Below are positions 1 through 9,365 of a DNA stretch of 64,000 bases, piece after piece (positions within the stretch are counted from its first letter, which is position 1; every line of letters begins with the position of its first letter). The position numbers and the translations under genes were made by a program. Below the pieces are notes generated by a model that saw only the letters and a list, made by a program, of their open reading frames with translations, had not been told where the DNA came from and did no database searches. The stretch comes from Demequina gelatinilytica (GTDB lineage Bacteria; Actinomycetota; Actinomycetes; Actinomycetales; Demequinaceae), in contig NZ_BBLV01000002.1 in NCBI RefSeq assembly GCF_000971115.1, positions 1 through 64,000 of the forward strand. Reading direction: 5' to 3'.

Positions 1-30
1 GGGCGGGCGCGGGAGGGGCGGGCGCGGGCG

Positions 31-963
31 TCAGTCCTGGATCAGCACGGTCCCCGAGGCGGGGCCGGAGGCCGTCACCACGGCGTCGGCCAGCCGCGAG
101 GCGCGCAGGTGAGCCGCGATGGTGAGCGCGTGCTGGCGTGAGCGCGCGAGCACCGCCACCGTCGGGCCCGAGCCGGAGACGATCGCACCGCAGGCGTCGG
201 CGCCGTCGGCGACGTCGAGGACATCGGCCAGACGCGGCATGAGCGAGATCGCCGGACCCTCGAGGTCGTTGGTGAGGCAGCGCCCCAGCTCGACCGCGTC
301 GCCCGCCATGAGCGCCGCCATGACCTCGCGGTCCACCTCGAAGTCCGACCACACCTGCTCCCGCACCGCGACGCGGCGATCGAGCTCCGCGAACACGGTG
401 GGCGTGGAGAGGCCCGCGGACTGCGTCGCGAGCACCCAGTGGAACTCGCCGTGGGACATCGCGGGCGTGAGCTCGTCACCACGGCCCAGCCCCACGGCGG
501 TGTGGCCGTGGAGGCTGAACGGCACATCCGCGCCGAGCTGAGCGCCCAGCACCGCGAGCTCGCTCCGGCTCGCGCCCGTGTCCCACGCCTCTGCGCACGC
601 GACCAGCGCGGCCGCAGCATCGGCCGAGCCGCCCGCCATGCCGCCCGCGACCGGGACGCCCTTGACCAGGTGCAGGTCGACGCCGTCGGCGATGCCGTAG
701 TGGCGCGCCAGCAGGTCGGCCGCACGCCATGCGAGGTTCGACTCGTCGAGCGGCACGCCGCGGGCATCGACCGGCGCGCCCGCGGCGACGTCGACGGTGA
801 TGCGGATCTCGCCGTCGTCACGCGGCGTGGCCTCCACCACCTCCCACAGGTCGAGCGCCTGGAAGACGGTGATGAGGGGGTGGTAGCCGTCCTCGCGGGG
901 TGGCCCCACGGTGAGCTGAAGGTTCACCTTCGCGGGCGCCTTCGCACGGACGGTACGGGTCAT
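31..963 (-). CDS. ispE: 4-diphosphocytidyl-2-C-methyl-D-erythritol kinase
   Basis: IspE phosphorylates the 2-hydroxyl of CDP-methylerythritol in the non-mevalonate (MEP) isoprenoid pathway, in the cytosol. The 310-residue product has the GHMP-kinase layout: an N-terminal AKVNLQL segment that binds substrate and the glycine-rich ATP loop [15 protein letters not shown] near residues 104-118, followed by a C-terminal GSGPTVAVL motif. Length is normal for the family. The ATG overlaps the rsmA stop by four bases (ATGA), so the two are probably translationally coupled. It is the last gene before the window edge; the bases at 1-30 are a short G/C-rich repeat. Order rsmA-ispE is the conserved actinobacterial arrangement. 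Confidence 0.97.
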   Translation of the reverse strand: MTRTVRAKAPAKVNLQLTVGPPREDGYHPLITVFQALDLWEVVEATPRDDGEIRITVDVAAGAPVDARGVPLDESNLAWRAADLLARHYGIADGVDLHLVKGVPVAGGMAGGSADAAAALVACAEAWDTGASRSELAVLGAQLGADVPFSLHGHTAVGLGRGDELTPAMSHGEFHWVLATQSAGLSTPTVFAELDRRVAVREQVWSDFEVDREVMAALMAGDAVELGRCLTNDLEGPAISLMPRLADVLDVADGADACGAIVSGSGPTVAVLARSRQHALTIAAHLRASRLADAVVTASGPASGTVLIQD

Positions 964-1817
964 GCCCCCACTGTGCCAGAGCGAAGCGCTTCGGCGATGC
1001 GGGAGAAGTCCTCGACGGTGAGCTGCTCACCACGCGTGAGCGGCTCGATCCCGGCGGCGCGCAGCGCGTCCTCGGCGCCGGCCGCGGAGCCCGCGATCCC
1101 GGACAGCGCGCCGCGCAACGCCTTGCGGCGCTGCGAGAACGCGGCGTCGATCACCGCGAACACATCCTCGCGGGTCGCGCTCGTGGTCGGCGGCTCGCGT
1201 CGCTCCATCAGCACCAGCCGGCTGTCGACGCGCGGCACGGGCCAGAACACGGCCCGCCCGACGTCTCCCGCCGTGCGCACGGCGCAGTACCACGCGGCCT
1301 TGGCGGACGGGACGCCGTACGTGCGCGACCCGGGCGGCGCGGCGAGCCTGTCCGCGACCTCGGCCTGCACCATCACGAGCACCCGCTCGAGGCTGGGGAA
1401 GATCTCGAGGAAGTGCAGGATCACCGGCACCGAGACGTTGTAGGGCAGGTTGGCGACCAGCGCGCGCGGGGCGGACGGCAGCTCCTCGACCTTGAGCGCG
1501 TCCTGGTGGATCACGTCGAAGCGGGACACGGCGTCCGGAGCGCGCTCCGCGACGGTCGCGGGGAGGGCTCCGGCCAGCACCGGGTCGATCTCGACCGCGG
1601 TGACGTCCGCGCCCGTCTCGAGCAGGGCGAGGGTCAGCGAGCCCAGGCCGGGCCCGACCTCGACCACGCGGTCGCCCTCACCGACGCCGGACAGGCGCGC
1701 GATCCGTCGCACGGTGCCGGCATCCACCACGAAGTTCTGACCCCACTTCTTGTGCGGGGCGGTGTCGAGCGACTGGGCCAGGAGCCGGATGTCGGTGGGA
1801 CCCAGGAGGTTCGCCAC
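960..1817 (-). CDS. rsmA: 16S rRNA (adenine1518-N6/adenine1519-N6)-dimethyltransferase
   Basis: RsmA (KsgA) dimethylates two adjacent adenines in the 3'-terminal helix of 16S rRNA late in 30S assembly, using S-adenosylmethionine. Visible family motifs are [10 protein letters not shown], the SAM-binding [12 protein letters not shown] and the catalytic NLPYN. I start at the GTG beginning [11 protein letters not shown], which gives 285 residues and fits the family N-terminus; an upstream GTG at 1865 would add 16 residues but would overlap the preceding hydrolase by 43 bases. No clear Shine-Dalgarno sequence supports either start, so coupling to the upstream gene, whose stop lies 5 bases away, is likely. 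Confidence 0.95.
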   Translation of the reverse strand: MANLLGPTDIRLLAQSLDTAPHKKWGQNFVVDAGTVRRIARLSGVGEGDRVVEVGPGLGSLTLALLETGADVTAVEIDPVLAGALPATVAERAPDAVSRFDVIHQDALKVEELPSAPRALVANLPYNVSVPVILHFLEIFPSLERVLVMVQAEVADRLAAPPGSRTYGVPSAKAAWYCAVRTAGDVGRAVFWPVPRVDSRLVLMERREPPTTSATREDVFAVIDAAFSQRRKALRGALSGIAGSAAGAEDALRAAGIEPLTRGEQLTVEDFSRIAEALRSGTVGA

Positions 1818-1822
1818 CGGGC

Positions 1823-2641
1823 TCAGTACCAGCCCTTCGACTGCGAGTGGCCCCACGCACCGCACGGCGTGCCGTAGCGGCCCTTGATGTAGCCGAGGCC
1901 CCAGCGGATCTGCGTGGCGGGGTTGGTGGCCCAGTCCGAGCCGGCGCTCGCCATCTTCGAGCCCGGGAGGGCCTGTGGGATGCCGTGCGCGCCGGAGTAC
2001 GGGTTGTGGGCGTTCGGGTTCCAGCCGGACTCACGCTGCCACAGCGCATCGAGGCAGGACCACTGGTCGCCCGACCAGCCGTAGATGTCGGCGGCCATCT
2101 GCTGGCCGAGCGCTCGGGCGGTGCCGGGAGAGACGTTGGAGGTGGCGGGCACGGAGGTGCTCGCGACCTCTTCCTCCTCCTTGGTGCCGACCGCGATGAC
2201 CTCGTCGGTGGGCTGGGAGACGGTCAGCTTGAGCGACTCGACGCGCGAGACCTCGACGCCGTCGACGTACGTGACGTCGTAGGTGATGACCTGCTCGCCG
2301 GGCTCGCCCTCGGTCACGACCTCCTCGACACCCTTCTCGAGGTCGGGGTCCTCCTCCTTGACGGAGTCGGGCTTGATGGCGACGGACTTGGTCTCGGTGG
2401 TCACGACGGGCGCGTCGTCGACCTGCGTCTCGATCTCCGGCAGCGCCGCGAGATCCGCCTGCACGGCGGTCCGGCTCGGTGCGTCGAACGCCGGGGTGGC
2501 GGCCGCCGCGAAGGAGCCGATGGCGAACGAGCCAAGCGCGACGGCGGTGCCGACCTGGGTCAGCACGCGGGTTCGCGCACCGCGCCGGGTGCGCCGCTCG
2601 CGGCGGCCTCCCGGCAGGGGGTTGGAACGTCGGTAGCTCAC
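1823..2641 (-). CDS. Secreted G5-domain protein with transglycosylase-like (SLT/APF-type) C-terminus
   Basis: Predicted exported cell-wall hydrolase of 272 residues. A basic N-terminus and a hydrophobic stretch (about 26-47) form a signal peptide or anchor. A single G5 domain (about 78-153) follows, then a short linker, then a lytic-transglycosylase-like domain (about 172-272) with [11 protein letters not shown], whose Glu204 is the likely catalytic acid, and two Cys (196, 260) that could pair. It sits where M. tuberculosis has rpfB, but lacks the Rpf catalytic signature; the C-terminus resembles aggregation-promoting-factor or SLT domains common in Micrococcales. The GTG start has GAGAGGA just upstream. 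A CRP/GlxR-type site lies 112 bases upstream of the start. Confidence 0.88.
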   Translation of the reverse strand: MSYRRSNPLPGGRRERRTRRGARTRVLTQVGTAVALGSFAIGSFAAAATPAFDAPSRTAVQADLAALPEIETQVDDAPVVTTETKSVAIKPDSVKEEDPDLEKGVEEVVTEGEPGEQVITYDVTYVDGVEVSRVESLKLTVSQPTDEVIAVGTKEEEEVASTSVPATSNVSPGTARALGQQMAADIYGWSGDQWSCLDALWQRESGWNPNAHNPYSGAHGIPQALPGSKMASAGSDWATNPATQIRWGLGYIKGRYGTPCGAWGHSQSKGWY

Positions 2642-2701
2642 GTGGTCCTCTCGTCTTGCGGACCGATGCCTGGGGGGCGAGGCCGCGCTGTCTGACGCCT
2701 T

Positions 2702-2718
2702 TTATCTCATATTGATAA
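2702..2718. promoter_or_regulatory. AT-rich inverted repeat, candidate promoter/operator of the G5-domain gene
   Basis: TTATC-N7-GATAA lies in an unusually AT-rich patch 61-77 bases upstream of the GTG at 2641. Read on the minus strand, a TTGGAC element (2726-2731) precedes it and could be a -35, but no convincing -10 hexamer stands at standard spacing. It could be a repressor site or the core promoter. Confidence 0.35.
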
Positions 2719-2752
2719 CGGCGTCGTCCAACCCCGCTTGAGACCTAGGTCC

Positions 2753-2768
2753 TGTGACATGCGTCACA
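2753..2768. promoter_or_regulatory. CRP/GlxR-type binding site
   Basis: The sequence TGTGACATGCGTCACA matches the CRP/GlxR consensus TGTGA-N6-TCACA exactly, with arms extending to TGTGAC/GTCACA. It lies between the 3' end of tatD and the G5-domain hydrolase, upstream of the latter's promoter region. CRP-family control of rpf genes is established in M. tuberculosis (Crp on rpfA) and C. glutamicum (GlxR), which makes this placement meaningful; binding here is inferred. Confidence 0.7.
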
Positions 2769-2777
2769 CCACAGCTG

Positions 2778-3626
2778 CTACCAGGGGCCATACATCTTTT
2801 CCGACGTTGTAGAGATCGCGGCGCAGGCGACGTCGAGATCGACGTCGAGGACGGTCGCGACCGTCCGCATCGTCAGCGGCACCAGATACGGGGCGTTGGG
2901 CGCTCCACGGTGCGGGTGCGGCGTGAGGAACGGCGCGTCGGTCTCGACCATCACCCTCTCGAGCGGCGTCACCGCGAGCGCCGCCCGCAGCCCCTCGGCG
3001 TTCTTGAACGTCACGGTGCCGGCGAAGGACAGGTGGTAGCCGCGATCGACGCACAGCCGCGCCATGCCGGCGTCCCCGGAGTAGCAGTGGAACACCGTGC
3101 GCTCGGGGGCGCCGTCGCGTGCGAGCACGTCGAGCACCTCGGCATGCGCGTCGCGATCGTGGATCTGCAGCGGCAGGTCCAGCTCCTTGGCCAGCGCGAT
3201 GTGGTCGCGGAACGAGCGGACCTGCGCCTCGCGCCCCTCCTCCGCCGTGCGGAAGAAGTCGAGGCCCGTCTCGCCGATCGCGCGGATCCGTCCGCCCCGC
3301 GCGAGCGAGGCGATCTCCGCGAGCGCGTCCTCGTACCCGATGCCCGACTCATGCTCGCCGGAGGCGTGCAGGGGCGCCTCGTTGGGGTGGAGCGCCACCG
3401 CCCCGAGCATCGCGGGGTAGCGCTCGACGGCGTCGGCGGTCCAGCGCGCGGAGTCGAGCTCGCATCCGACCTGCACGATGCGGTCCACGCCCACGGCGGC
3501 CGCGTCCGCGAGGCGCTGCTCGACCGTGAGCTCGGGCTCCCCTGCGGGGAACTCGAGGTGGCAGTGGTTGTCCACCACCGGGACGGGCAGCGCCTCAGGC
3601 GCGGGGGGCCAGGCTCCCGGACGCAT
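2778..3626 (-). CDS. tatD: TatD family metal-dependent hydrolase (DNase)
   Basis: TatD proteins are TIM-barrel metal-dependent hydrolases with 3'-5' exonuclease or deoxyribonuclease activity linked to DNA repair and turnover. The 282-residue product shows the N-terminal metal motif VDNHCHLEF, IGETGLDF (metal-binding Glu), the IHDRDAH and HCYSGD histidines and the VETDAPFLTP aspartate motif. Length is standard. Its ATG follows the metG stop by three bases, so metG-tatD form one transcript, the common bacterial arrangement. The nearest downstream gene is separated by the CRP-type site and probably has its own promoter. Confidence 0.95.
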   Translation of the reverse strand: MRPGAWPPAPEALPVPVVDNHCHLEFPAGEPELTVEQRLADAAAVGVDRIVQVGCELDSARWTADAVERYPAMLGAVALHPNEAPLHASGEHESGIGYEDALAEIASLARGGRIRAIGETGLDFFRTAEEGREAQVRSFRDHIALAKELDLPLQIHDRDAHAEVLDVLARDGAPERTVFHCYSGDAGMARLCVDRGYHLSFAGTVTFKNAEGLRAALAVTPLERVMVETDAPFLTPHPHRGAPNAPYLVPLTMRTVATVLDVDLDVACAAISTTSEKMYGPW

Positions 3627-3629
3627 CGT

Positions 3630-5417
3630 CTACTCGTCCGCCATCCGCTCGAGCTCCGCCTCGACCATCTCGTCGTCGAGCTTCTGGAAGATCGGGGACG
3701 GCGCAGGGACCGCCGTGCCGGCGACGAGCTCGTTGCGGCTCCAACCGGTCACCGACGAGTAGTCGCCCTGGATGACCGGGTAGTGGCGGTCGGCGAGGTC
3801 GAGGTCCTGGACCTCGTTCATCTGCGGCATCGGCGCGAGCACGCCCGTGCCGCCCAGCGCCTCGTGGACCTTCTGCGCGCTGTGCGGCAGGAACGGCGAC
3901 ATCATGGTGTTCGCGTCGGAGACCAGCTGCGCGGCGACCGCGAGCACGGTGCGCATGCGCTCGGGGTCCTCGTTCTTGAGCTTCCACGGCGCGGTGTCGG
4001 CGAGGTACTTGTTCGCGTCGCCGATCACGCGCATGGTCTCGCTGATGGCGGCGCGCTGGCGCTGGGTGCGGATGTGGTCGCCGACCGTGGCGAACGCCGC
4101 CTCCGAGGCCGCGAGCGCGGCCCGGTCGATGTCCTGCAGGTCGCCCAGCGCGGGGATCTCGCCCACGTTCTTGTGCAGCAGCGACGCGGTGCGGTTCACC
4201 AGGTTGCCCCAGCCCGCGACCAGCTCGTCGTTGTTGCGGCGCTTGAACTCGGACCAGGTGAAGTCCGCGTCGGAGGTCTCCGGCCCGGCGACCGCGATGA
4301 AGTAGCGCAGCGCGTCGGGCTGGTAGCGCGAGAGCATGTCGCGCACGTAGATGACGTGGCCGCGCGACGAGGAGAACTTGGCGGACTCCATGGTGAGGAA
4401 CTCGCTCGAGACCACCTCGGTGGGCAGCTGGAGGTCGCCGAACTCGCTCAGCTCCCCCCCGCGCGCGCCGCGGCCGTTGGCGGCGATGAGCTCGCCCGGC
4501 CAGATCTGCGAGTGGAAGGTGATGTTGTCCTTGCCCATGAAGTAGTAGGACAGCGCCTCGGCGTTGTTCCACCACTGACGCCACGCATCGGCGTCGTCCG
4601 TGCGGCGCGCCCACTCGATCGAGGCGCTGAGGTAGCCGATGACCGCGTCGAACCACACGTAGAGCCGCTTGCTCGGGTTGTCCGACCATCCGTCGAGCGG
4701 GACGGGGATGCCCCAGTCGATGTCGCGCGTCATGGCGCGCGGGCGCACATCGACCAGCAGGTTGCGCGAGAAGTTGAGGACGTTGGGGCGCCAGCCGTGG
4801 CGCGCGCCGAGCCAGTCGGTGAGCGGCTGGACCAGCGCGGGCAGGTCCAGGAAGAAGTGCTCCGTCTCGATGAACTTGGGCGTCTCGCCGTTGATGCGGC
4901 TCACGGGGTTCTTGAGGTCGATCGCGTCGAGCTGGTTGCCGCAGCTGTCGCACTGGTCCCCGCGCGCACCGTCGGAGCCGCAGATGGGGCAGGTGCCCTC
5001 GATGTAGCGGTCGGGCAGCGTGCGGCCCGTCGACGGGGAGATCGCGCCGCGCGTGGTCTCCGAGATCATGTAGCCGTTCTTGTGCACGGCCTTGAACATG
5101 GCCTGGGCCACCGCGTAGTGGTTGCCGGTGGTGGTACGCGTGAAGAGGTCGTAGCTGAGCCCCAGCTGCGTGAGGTCCTCGACGATGACGCGGTTGTAGC
5201 GGTCCGCCAGCTCCTGCGGGGTCACGCCCTCGCCCTCGGCCTGCACCAGGATGGGGGTGCCGTGCTCGTCGGTGCCCGAGACCATCAGGACGTCGTGCCC
5301 CGCGAGGCGCATGTAGCGGCTGAAGACGTCCGAAGGGACGCCGAAGCCGGCGACGTGACCGATGTGACGAGGGCCGTTGGCATACGGCCAGGCGACCGCG
5401 GACAGGATGCGTGACAT
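3630..5417 (-). CDS. metG: Methionyl-tRNA synthetase
   Basis: MetG charges tRNA-Met and initiator tRNA. The 595-residue protein has the class I signatures HIGH (18-21, in PRHIGHVAG) and a KMSKS-like KFSSSRG, plus a zinc knuckle [18 protein letters not shown] in the connective peptide. An anticodon-binding helical domain follows, and there is no C-terminal EMAP-like extension. I chose the ATG of [15 protein letters not shown]; an ATG three codons upstream (5426) is too close to the only Shine-Dalgarno-like AGG, which sits nine bases before the chosen one. An upstream in-frame extension to 6242 is non-coding shadow of the neighbouring gene. Confidence 0.97.
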   Translation of the reverse strand: MSRILSAVAWPYANGPRHIGHVAGFGVPSDVFSRYMRLAGHDVLMVSGTDEHGTPILVQAEGEGVTPQELADRYNRVIVEDLTQLGLSYDLFTRTTTGNHYAVAQAMFKAVHKNGYMISETTRGAISPSTGRTLPDRYIEGTCPICGSDGARGDQCDSCGNQLDAIDLKNPVSRINGETPKFIETEHFFLDLPALVQPLTDWLGARHGWRPNVLNFSRNLLVDVRPRAMTRDIDWGIPVPLDGWSDNPSKRLYVWFDAVIGYLSASIEWARRTDDADAWRQWWNNAEALSYYFMGKDNITFHSQIWPGELIAANGRGARGGELSEFGDLQLPTEVVSSEFLTMESAKFSSSRGHVIYVRDMLSRYQPDALRYFIAVAGPETSDADFTWSEFKRRNNDELVAGWGNLVNRTASLLHKNVGEIPALGDLQDIDRAALAASEAAFATVGDHIRTQRQRAAISETMRVIGDANKYLADTAPWKLKNEDPERMRTVLAVAAQLVSDANTMMSPFLPHSAQKVHEALGGTGVLAPMPQMNEVQDLDLADRHYPVIQGDYSSVTGWSRNELVAGTAVPAPSPIFQKLDDEMVEAELERMADE

Positions 5418-5470
5418 GGCGTCCATCCTAGTGTTCGCGGCAGGCCCGCGATCCGGGGCGGACGATGCGC

Positions 5471-6541
5471 TCAGTACGTGGGCGCGGCCGGTCGACCGAG
5501 GTACTGCTCGTAGGTCGCGTAGCCGCCCTCGCGCATCGCCGTCGCGACCCCGCGGCCGACGTACCGCACGTGCCACGGCTCGTACGCGTACCCGGTGATC
5601 GAGGTCGAGCCCTCGGGGTAGCGCACGACGAACCCGTACCGGTAGGCGTTGGCCCGCACCCATCTGCCCGCCGCGGTGTCGCCGAAGCACGCGCCCAGCC
5701 GGCAGCCTCCACCCGAGGCGAGGTCCGCGGCGAGTCCCGTCTGGTGCTCGGAGTAGCCCGCACGGGCCGACACCCTGTCGGCCGCGGCCTGCCCCAGCGA
5801 TGCGACGTAGCGCGCGTAGAGGGAGCGTTGGGTCACGTACGACCGGTAGGCGCTGATCACGCTGAAGGACACGCCGTCCGCCGCCGCGGCGCTGCGCATT
5901 CGCGCCATCGCGGAGGCTGCGGCCCCGCGCATGCGGGCCGTCGAGGAGCCCGACACGACCACGAGGTTCGCGGGCACGTGGTCGCGCGGGTCGAGGGGGT
6001 TGCGCTTGTTGACCAGCACCAGGGTCGAGGTGGCGGCGAAGCGCGGCGCCGTGGACACGGCGGAGCTGTGGACCCAGAGGAACCGACCGCGATGCTTCAC
6101 CTGGACACGGCTGCCACGCGAGATCCCCGTGAGTCGACCGCGCTCGCCGAGGAACGTCGTCGTGACGGCCGGGGACGACGCGAAGGGAAGGGCGCGCAAC
6201 GCCGCGCCGTCGCGCACGGTCCACACGGGACGCTCGCGCCACGCCGGCTTCGCCGTGGTGAGGAAGCGCGCGGGGGCCCAGGCATCCGTGCCGCCGATGC
6301 GGACCCGCACCCAGCTCCCCTGGGAGACGCCGGAGTAGGTCGCGATGGATCCTCGGAGCGCGCGGACGGTCACCGGCGACGCGCTCGCCGGCCTCGCGTG
6401 GAGGCCCAGGTCCGCCGCGGCGACCCAGACGGTGCGCTTGCCGTCACCCGGGAGCGGGTCCGCCGCCGCAGGCGCTCCGACGAGCGCGGTCAGGATCAGC
6501 GCCGCCACCACGGCGGCGCCCGCGCGCCTCGTCCGAGCCAT
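5471..6541 (-). CDS. Secreted D-alanyl-D-alanine carboxypeptidase-like protein (M15B/VanY) with SH3-like repeats
   Basis: Predicted exported peptidoglycan carboxypeptidase of 356 residues: signal peptide about 1-26 ending in AAADP, then two SH3-like repeats (about 35-85 and 100-150) likely to bind cell wall, then an M15B peptidase domain. Zinc ligands are visible in [12 protein letters not shown] (His and Asp) and in EPWHVRYVG (His). The ATG (MARTRRAG) precedes a clear signal sequence; longer in-frame extension has no such logic. A paralogue lies directly upstream, sharing the FVVRYPEGS-type and EPWH motifs, so the pair looks like a tandem duplication placed between metG and rsmI. Confidence 0.88.
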   Translation of the reverse strand: MARTRRAGAAVVAALILTALVGAPAAADPLPGDGKRTVWVAAADLGLHARPASASPVTVRALRGSIATYSGVSQGSWVRVRIGGTDAWAPARFLTTAKPAWRERPVWTVRDGAALRALPFASSPAVTTTFLGERGRLTGISRGSRVQVKHRGRFLWVHSSAVSTAPRFAATSTLVLVNKRNPLDPRDHVPANLVVVSGSSTARMRGAAASAMARMRSAAAADGVSFSVISAYRSYVTQRSLYARYVASLGQAAADRVSARAGYSEHQTGLAADLASGGGCRLGACFGDTAAGRWVRANAYRYGFVVRYPEGSTSITGYAYEPWHVRYVGRGVATAMREGGYATYEQYLGRPAAPTY

Positions 6542-6578
6542 GCGAGGGACGCTACCCCCCCCATGCCCGGCGCTCGCG

Positions 6579-7478
6579 CTACCGGTACTCGGGTGCCGCC
6601 TTGAGCGAGAACAGCTCCTCGAGCGTGGCGATCCCCTCGTCGTGCATGTGAGCGGCGAGACGCGCGCCCACGTACCTGAGGTGCCACGGCTCGTAGATGT
6701 ACCCCGTGACGTCCTCGGCGCCCGCGGGGTAGCGCACGATGAACCCGTGCTCCCACGCATGCTCGGCGACGTAGCGCCCGGCTGCGGTGTCCGCGAAGCA
6801 CGGCTCGAGCTCGCAGGCCCCTGCGCGGATGTCCACCGCGAGACCCGTCTGGTGCTCGGAGTAGCCCGGCCGCGCGGAGAACCGGTCGGCCGCCTCCTGC
6901 CCGCTCTCCGCCACGTAGCCGTTGTAGAGGTACTGCTGCAGGCCCCGGTCGCGGTAGCCCGTGGTGATGGAGAACGCGGCGTCCGCCTCCTCGGCGGCAC
7001 GGTACAGGCCCTGCATCGCGGCCGCGGCCTCCTCGCGCATCGTCGCCCCGCCCGGCACCCCGCTCACGTCGACCAGGTCCGCGGGAGCGTAGTCGAGCGG
7101 GTCGAGCGGTCGGCGCTTGTTCACCACGACCCAGAGCGAGTCGGGATCGTCGACCGAGAGGGCGGTGAGGTCGAAGGCGGGCGCGGCCGTCGCCGTGGGC
7201 GACGGCTCGGGTGTCGGGGCGACCGGGGACGCGGCATCGGCGGAGGGCGACGGCGTCGGTGTCGGTGTCGGCGTCGCCTCAGCGGTGGACGATGCGGCGG
7301 TCGCCTCGCCCGCCGGGGACGACACGAGCGCCGCCACGGCGGGATCGTCCGTGCCGAGGACGCGGCTCGCCATCTCGGCGGAGCCGAACCCCGCCAGGGT
7401 CCCGACCACCGCGACGAGCAGCGCCGCTCCGAGGCGGCGGCGACGATGCACGTAGACCGGCTCGCGCGAGACCCTCAT
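6579..7478 (-). CDS. D-alanyl-D-alanine carboxypeptidase-like protein (M15B/VanY)
   Basis: Second M15B peptidase, 299 residues. A single N-terminal membrane anchor or signal (about 15-33) is followed by a low-complexity Ala/Thr/Pro/Ser stalk (about 55-100) and then the peptidase domain with [12 protein letters not shown] and EPWHLRYVG carrying the zinc ligands. Unlike its neighbour it has no SH3 repeats. The Thr/Pro/Ser-rich stalk is the type of segment modified by the protein O-mannosyltransferase encoded at 16625-18142, but that is inference. It probably trims pentapeptide stems; substrate preference cannot be read from sequence. Confidence 0.86.
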   Translation of the reverse strand: MRVSREPVYVHRRRRLGAALLVAVVGTLAGFGSAEMASRVLGTDDPAVAALVSSPAGEATAASSTAEATPTPTPTPSPSADAASPVAPTPEPSPTATAAPAFDLTALSVDDPDSLWVVVNKRRPLDPLDYAPADLVDVSGVPGGATMREEAAAAMQGLYRAAEEADAAFSITTGYRDRGLQQYLYNGYVAESGQEAADRFSARPGYSEHQTGLAVDIRAGACELEPCFADTAAGRYVAEHAWEHGFIVRYPAGAEDVTGYIYEPWHLRYVGARLAAHMHDEGIATLEELFSLKAAPEYR

Positions 7479-7742
7479 GCGGCAGCGACCGTTCGGGAGG
7501 CGCGGGCAGGGGTCACGTCGATCACGCCACGACTGTACGTGCGGCTCCCCGGGTCGCCGTGCAGGCGGCACCCCCGCCGCGACGTTCCGGACGAACCCGC
7601 GATATCCGGCACGGCGCCTCGCGATCACCGCGCGGGCTCGTCTACGAGGCCTGTCGCCGCCGATATGGTGGGCGTGGCCGAGACCGCGCCCCCACGGCGC
7701 GCGGCCACCACCCAGGACCATCAGAGGGGAGGCCCGCGGGCC

Positions 7743-9356
7743 ATGGAACAGCAGCAGGGCTACGGATACGGGCAGCCGCAGGCCGCTCCGCCGGGACAGG
7801 CGCAGGCGAGCATCTTCAGCGGGATCCCCGTCTCGGACTACGTGCGCGACGGCGCGGCGCTGGTGCTCCTCCTCACCTCGCTGGCGCTGCCGTGGAACGC
7901 GGCCTCCCAGGCGAGCGACCGCATCGAGGTGCTGCTGCTCACCATCCTCAGCGTGCTGTCGCTGTCCGCGATGTACCTCCACCGCTCGGGCGTGATCCCG
8001 CCCACCCTGACCGCGGACCGCGTGGGGATGCTGCGCGCCCTGGCGAACGCCCCTTACCTGGCGGTCGTGGTGATCCACCTGATCCTCGACTTCGCGAGCG
8101 CGTTCGGTGAGGGCAGCGCGTACGACTACGTCGGCGTGGGCCCCGGCCTCGCGCTCGGCCTCGCGGGCGCGATCCTCGCGGCGCAGCCCCGCGAGTGCGA
8201 GCTCGCGGCCTCGACGGACCGTGCGCGGATCGCCGAGCTGTGGCGCCGCGTCGGCCTCGGTGTCGCCGGCCTCGCGCTAGTGAGCGCGACCATCGCGACG
8301 GTCGCGCTGCTCGTGCACTCCATCGGCGACGAGTACCGCTGGCTCGGCGGCTGGATCATCACGCTGATCTGGGTCCGTGCCCTCACCAGCCTCGCGATGA
8401 TCCTCGCGATGTGCGCGCCGCTCGTGCTCCGTTCCGCTACCGCGCGGACCGCGGCGATCGCATTCGCCGGCGCGCTGCTCGGGGCCCAGCTGATCTCGCT
8501 CATGAGCGAGGGCTCGGGCAACGGCATCGAGTCCGTGGCCGCGAACATGCCCGCGCTGTGGGCCGTGCTCGCGCTCGGAGCCGTGCTGGTGGCACCGTCC
8601 GCACGCGACTTCGTGACGCCCGCGGAGGGCCCGCACCTCTACCTCCCCGCCGCATCGATCCTCCTGCTCGGGTTCTCGGTGCTGGCGTTCGCCGAGGCGT
8701 CCACCTACGTGCTCATCCTCGCCGCGGGCGACACGGCGACCGGCACCATGGCGACGCTCCTGGTGCTCACCGCGGTGATCGGCATCGCGCTGCTCGTCGC
8801 GCGCGCGGCGCTCATGCGTGACGGCGGCACCAACCGCAACACCGTGCTCGCCGTGCTCGGGGCCGTGGCCGTGCTCGGCATCGTGCTGCTGGTGGTCACC
8901 GCCAACGCGTCGGACGGCTACGCGGCCGTCGACCGCACCCAGCTGCTGCTCGCGTTCGGCGCACCCATCGCGGTGGCCGCCATGCTGCTGGTGCCCGCGA
9001 GCGTGCGCGCCTACTACGGCCAGTTCGCGCCCGCGCGTCCCGTCTCCGCGCCCGCCACGGGACCGGTCCCGACGGTGCCTGCCGCCGCTCCGGCCGCGGC
9101 GGCCCCGCCGGCCCCTCCGGCTCCCCCGGCACCGACCGCTCCCCCGGCTCCCCCGGCACCCGCGGTCGACCCGGCGCTGGTCGCCGCGGCTCACGACCCG
9201 GCGACCGACGCCGCGATGCTGCACCGCATCGCCGCTGAGGCGCCGTCGCTGCGAGCGGCGGTCGCTTCCCACCCGAACGCCTACCCGGACCTGCTCCAGT
9301 GGCTCGGCTCGCTCGGCGACCCCGCGGTGGACGCGGCCCTCGCGCAGCGCGACTAG
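7743..9356 (+). CDS. Polytopic membrane protein with C-terminal variant leucine-rich repeat (LRV)
   Basis: A 537-residue protein of unknown function. After a Gln/Gly/Pro-rich cytoplasmic leader (1-22) come roughly ten hydrophobic segments up to about residue 420, a Pro/Ala linker, and a C-terminal segment DPATDAAMLHRIAAEAPSLR...HPNAYPDLLQWL that matches the actinobacterial variant-LRV repeat. The membrane part resembles the DUF7937-type domains often fused to it. GGGGAGG lies about 11 bases before the ATG. The 264 bases upstream (7479-7742) hold only the divergent promoters; GATATGGT at 7668-7675 is a weak -10 candidate. It converges on rsmI with 9 bases between stops. Confidence 0.8.
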   Translation: MEQQQGYGYGQPQAAPPGQAQASIFSGIPVSDYVRDGAALVLLLTSLALPWNAASQASDRIEVLLLTILSVLSLSAMYLHRSGVIPPTLTADRVGMLRALANAPYLAVVVIHLILDFASAFGEGSAYDYVGVGPGLALGLAGAILAAQPRECELAASTDRARIAELWRRVGLGVAGLALVSATIATVALLVHSIGDEYRWLGGWIITLIWVRALTSLAMILAMCAPLVLRSATARTAAIAFAGALLGAQLISLMSEGSGNGIESVAANMPALWAVLALGAVLVAPSARDFVTPAEGPHLYLPAASILLLGFSVLAFAEASTYVLILAAGDTATGTMATLLVLTAVIGIALLVARAALMRDGGTNRNTVLAVLGAVAVLGIVLLVVTANASDGYAAVDRTQLLLAFGAPIAVAAMLLVPASVRAYYGQFAPARPVSAPATGPVPTVPAAAPAAAAPPAPPAPPAPTAPPAPPAPAVDPALVAAAHDPATDAAMLHRIAAEAPSLRAAVASHPNAYPDLLQWLGSLGDPAVDAALAQRD

Positions 9357-9365
9357 GCCCGGCTC

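Noticed and set aside
1-30. G-rich repeat at the window edge as a G-quadruplex
   Set aside because: Too short and cut by the window edge to interpret.
2754-5414. 886-codon open frame antisense to tatD and metG
   Set aside because: Mirror frame of two well-supported genes; Arg/Val/Asp-rich translation with no domain.
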